From Pseudomonas sp. LS1212 (GTDB lineage Bacteria; Pseudomonadota; Gammaproteobacteria; Pseudomonadales; Pseudomonadaceae), in assembly GCF_024741815.1 (NCBI RefSeq), contig NZ_CP102951.1:3734001-3798000 (forward strand): a DNA stretch of 64,000 bases. The letters run 5' to 3'. Numbering within the stretch: position 1 is the first letter of the stretch; every line of letters starts with the position of its first letter. The notes under the pieces were generated by a model. It searched no databases, had not been told where the DNA came from, and worked only from the letters and a program-made list of their open reading frames with translations. Shown here piece after piece: positions 63,794 through 64,000 of this stretch. The translations under genes were made by a program, and so were the position numbers.

Positions 63794-64000
63794 TTACCGC
63801 CCGGCCCGCGACTCACGGATATAGAAACGCGCTTTCTGGGCCTTTTTCGAGCAGCCCTCGAAGGCCTCGAACTGCTGCTGGGTTTTCGCGCCGGTGAGCA
63901 ACGACAACGCCTTGGAATAGCTCACAGTACCAGCAAAACCTTCGACTTTCGCCAGGTCGAGCTCTTTCCAGGCCGCATCCAGCTGGCTTGCGCAACTGTC
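63794..64000 (-). CDS. small conserved protein, 5' end outside window
   Basis: The last 68 codons and stop of a minus-strand gene entering from the right edge. The visible part is helical and charged, with two Cys (third residue, and EGCSKKAQKARFYI near the end), ending RESRAGR. No ATG of its own is seen in the window part and no family is recognised. Confidence 0.6.
   Translation of the reverse strand, partial: DSCASQLDAAWKELDLAKVEGFAGTVSYSKALSLLTGAKTQQQFEAFEGCSKKAQKARFYIRESRAGR

Overview
The window looks like a Pseudomonas chromosome of the fluorescens/putida type. It is GC-rich, gene order and protein sequences are pseudomonad (clpX-clpP-tig, glnS-cysS, oprI, an AcnD/PrpF-type methylcitrate operon), and palindromic REP elements fill many gaps. 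Almost all of it is core genome. The exception is one 7.7-kb insertion at 45803-53549.

Layout. 1-2874 (-): tig, clpP and the 5' part of clpX. 3029-3599 (-): a four-tRNA operon (Arg, His, Leu, His) with promoter and terminator. 3732-7802: folD, then glnS-cysS on the other strand. 7859-15883: a LysR regulator divergent from an operon of aldehyde dehydrogenase, M19-type dipeptidase, a tiny ORF, BCCT transporter, a 566-aa unknown, a DUF3726 protein and a RidA protein; probably uptake and breakdown of a quaternary amine or conjugate, substrate unknown. 16046-19580: ppiB-lpxH, miaE, a tandem Usp protein and a DUF1289 protein. 19727-22638: acnB with a long structured leader. 22810-31438 (-): the 2-methylcitrate operon gntR-prpB-prpC-acnD-prpF-prpD, with REP elements between genes. 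31646-34700: a three-gene retropepsin-like / 7TM-transglutaminase / ATP-grasp cassette. 34895-45484: pabB, thrH, cysH, cysB, Usp, 5'-nucleotidase, thioredoxin-like, PilZ, DAHP synthase, GNAT, oprI, L,D-transpeptidase and a small unknown.

The insertion. A tyrosine recombinase (45875-47326) has inserted an element into tesA. A 27-bp identical sequence lies at both junctions (45803-45829 and 53523-53549). The displaced host 3' end of tesA remains at 45541-45829. The element brought a divergent replacement 3' end that restores a full tesA (53261-53866). Its main cargo is a His-Xaa-Ser (Hxs) system: hxsA (substrate with six tandem H-x-S triplets), hxsD, and two radical SAM/SPASM maturases, hxsB and hxsC. 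hxsC carries a single-base frameshift at an A4 run. Other cargo is a relic of a second integrase, a ~180-bp tandem repeat, an unknown 200-aa gene, a KilA-N-like gene and two tiny ORFs. The Hxs cassette is the most interesting system here; I know of no established product or function for it.

53877-64000: the ybbA-ybbP ABC system (ancestral neighbours of tesA), greB, a PI-PLC X-domain protein, an MltF-like lytic transglycosylase, tatD, a DUF962 protein, a thioesterase, a CHAD protein and the 3' end of a small unknown gene.
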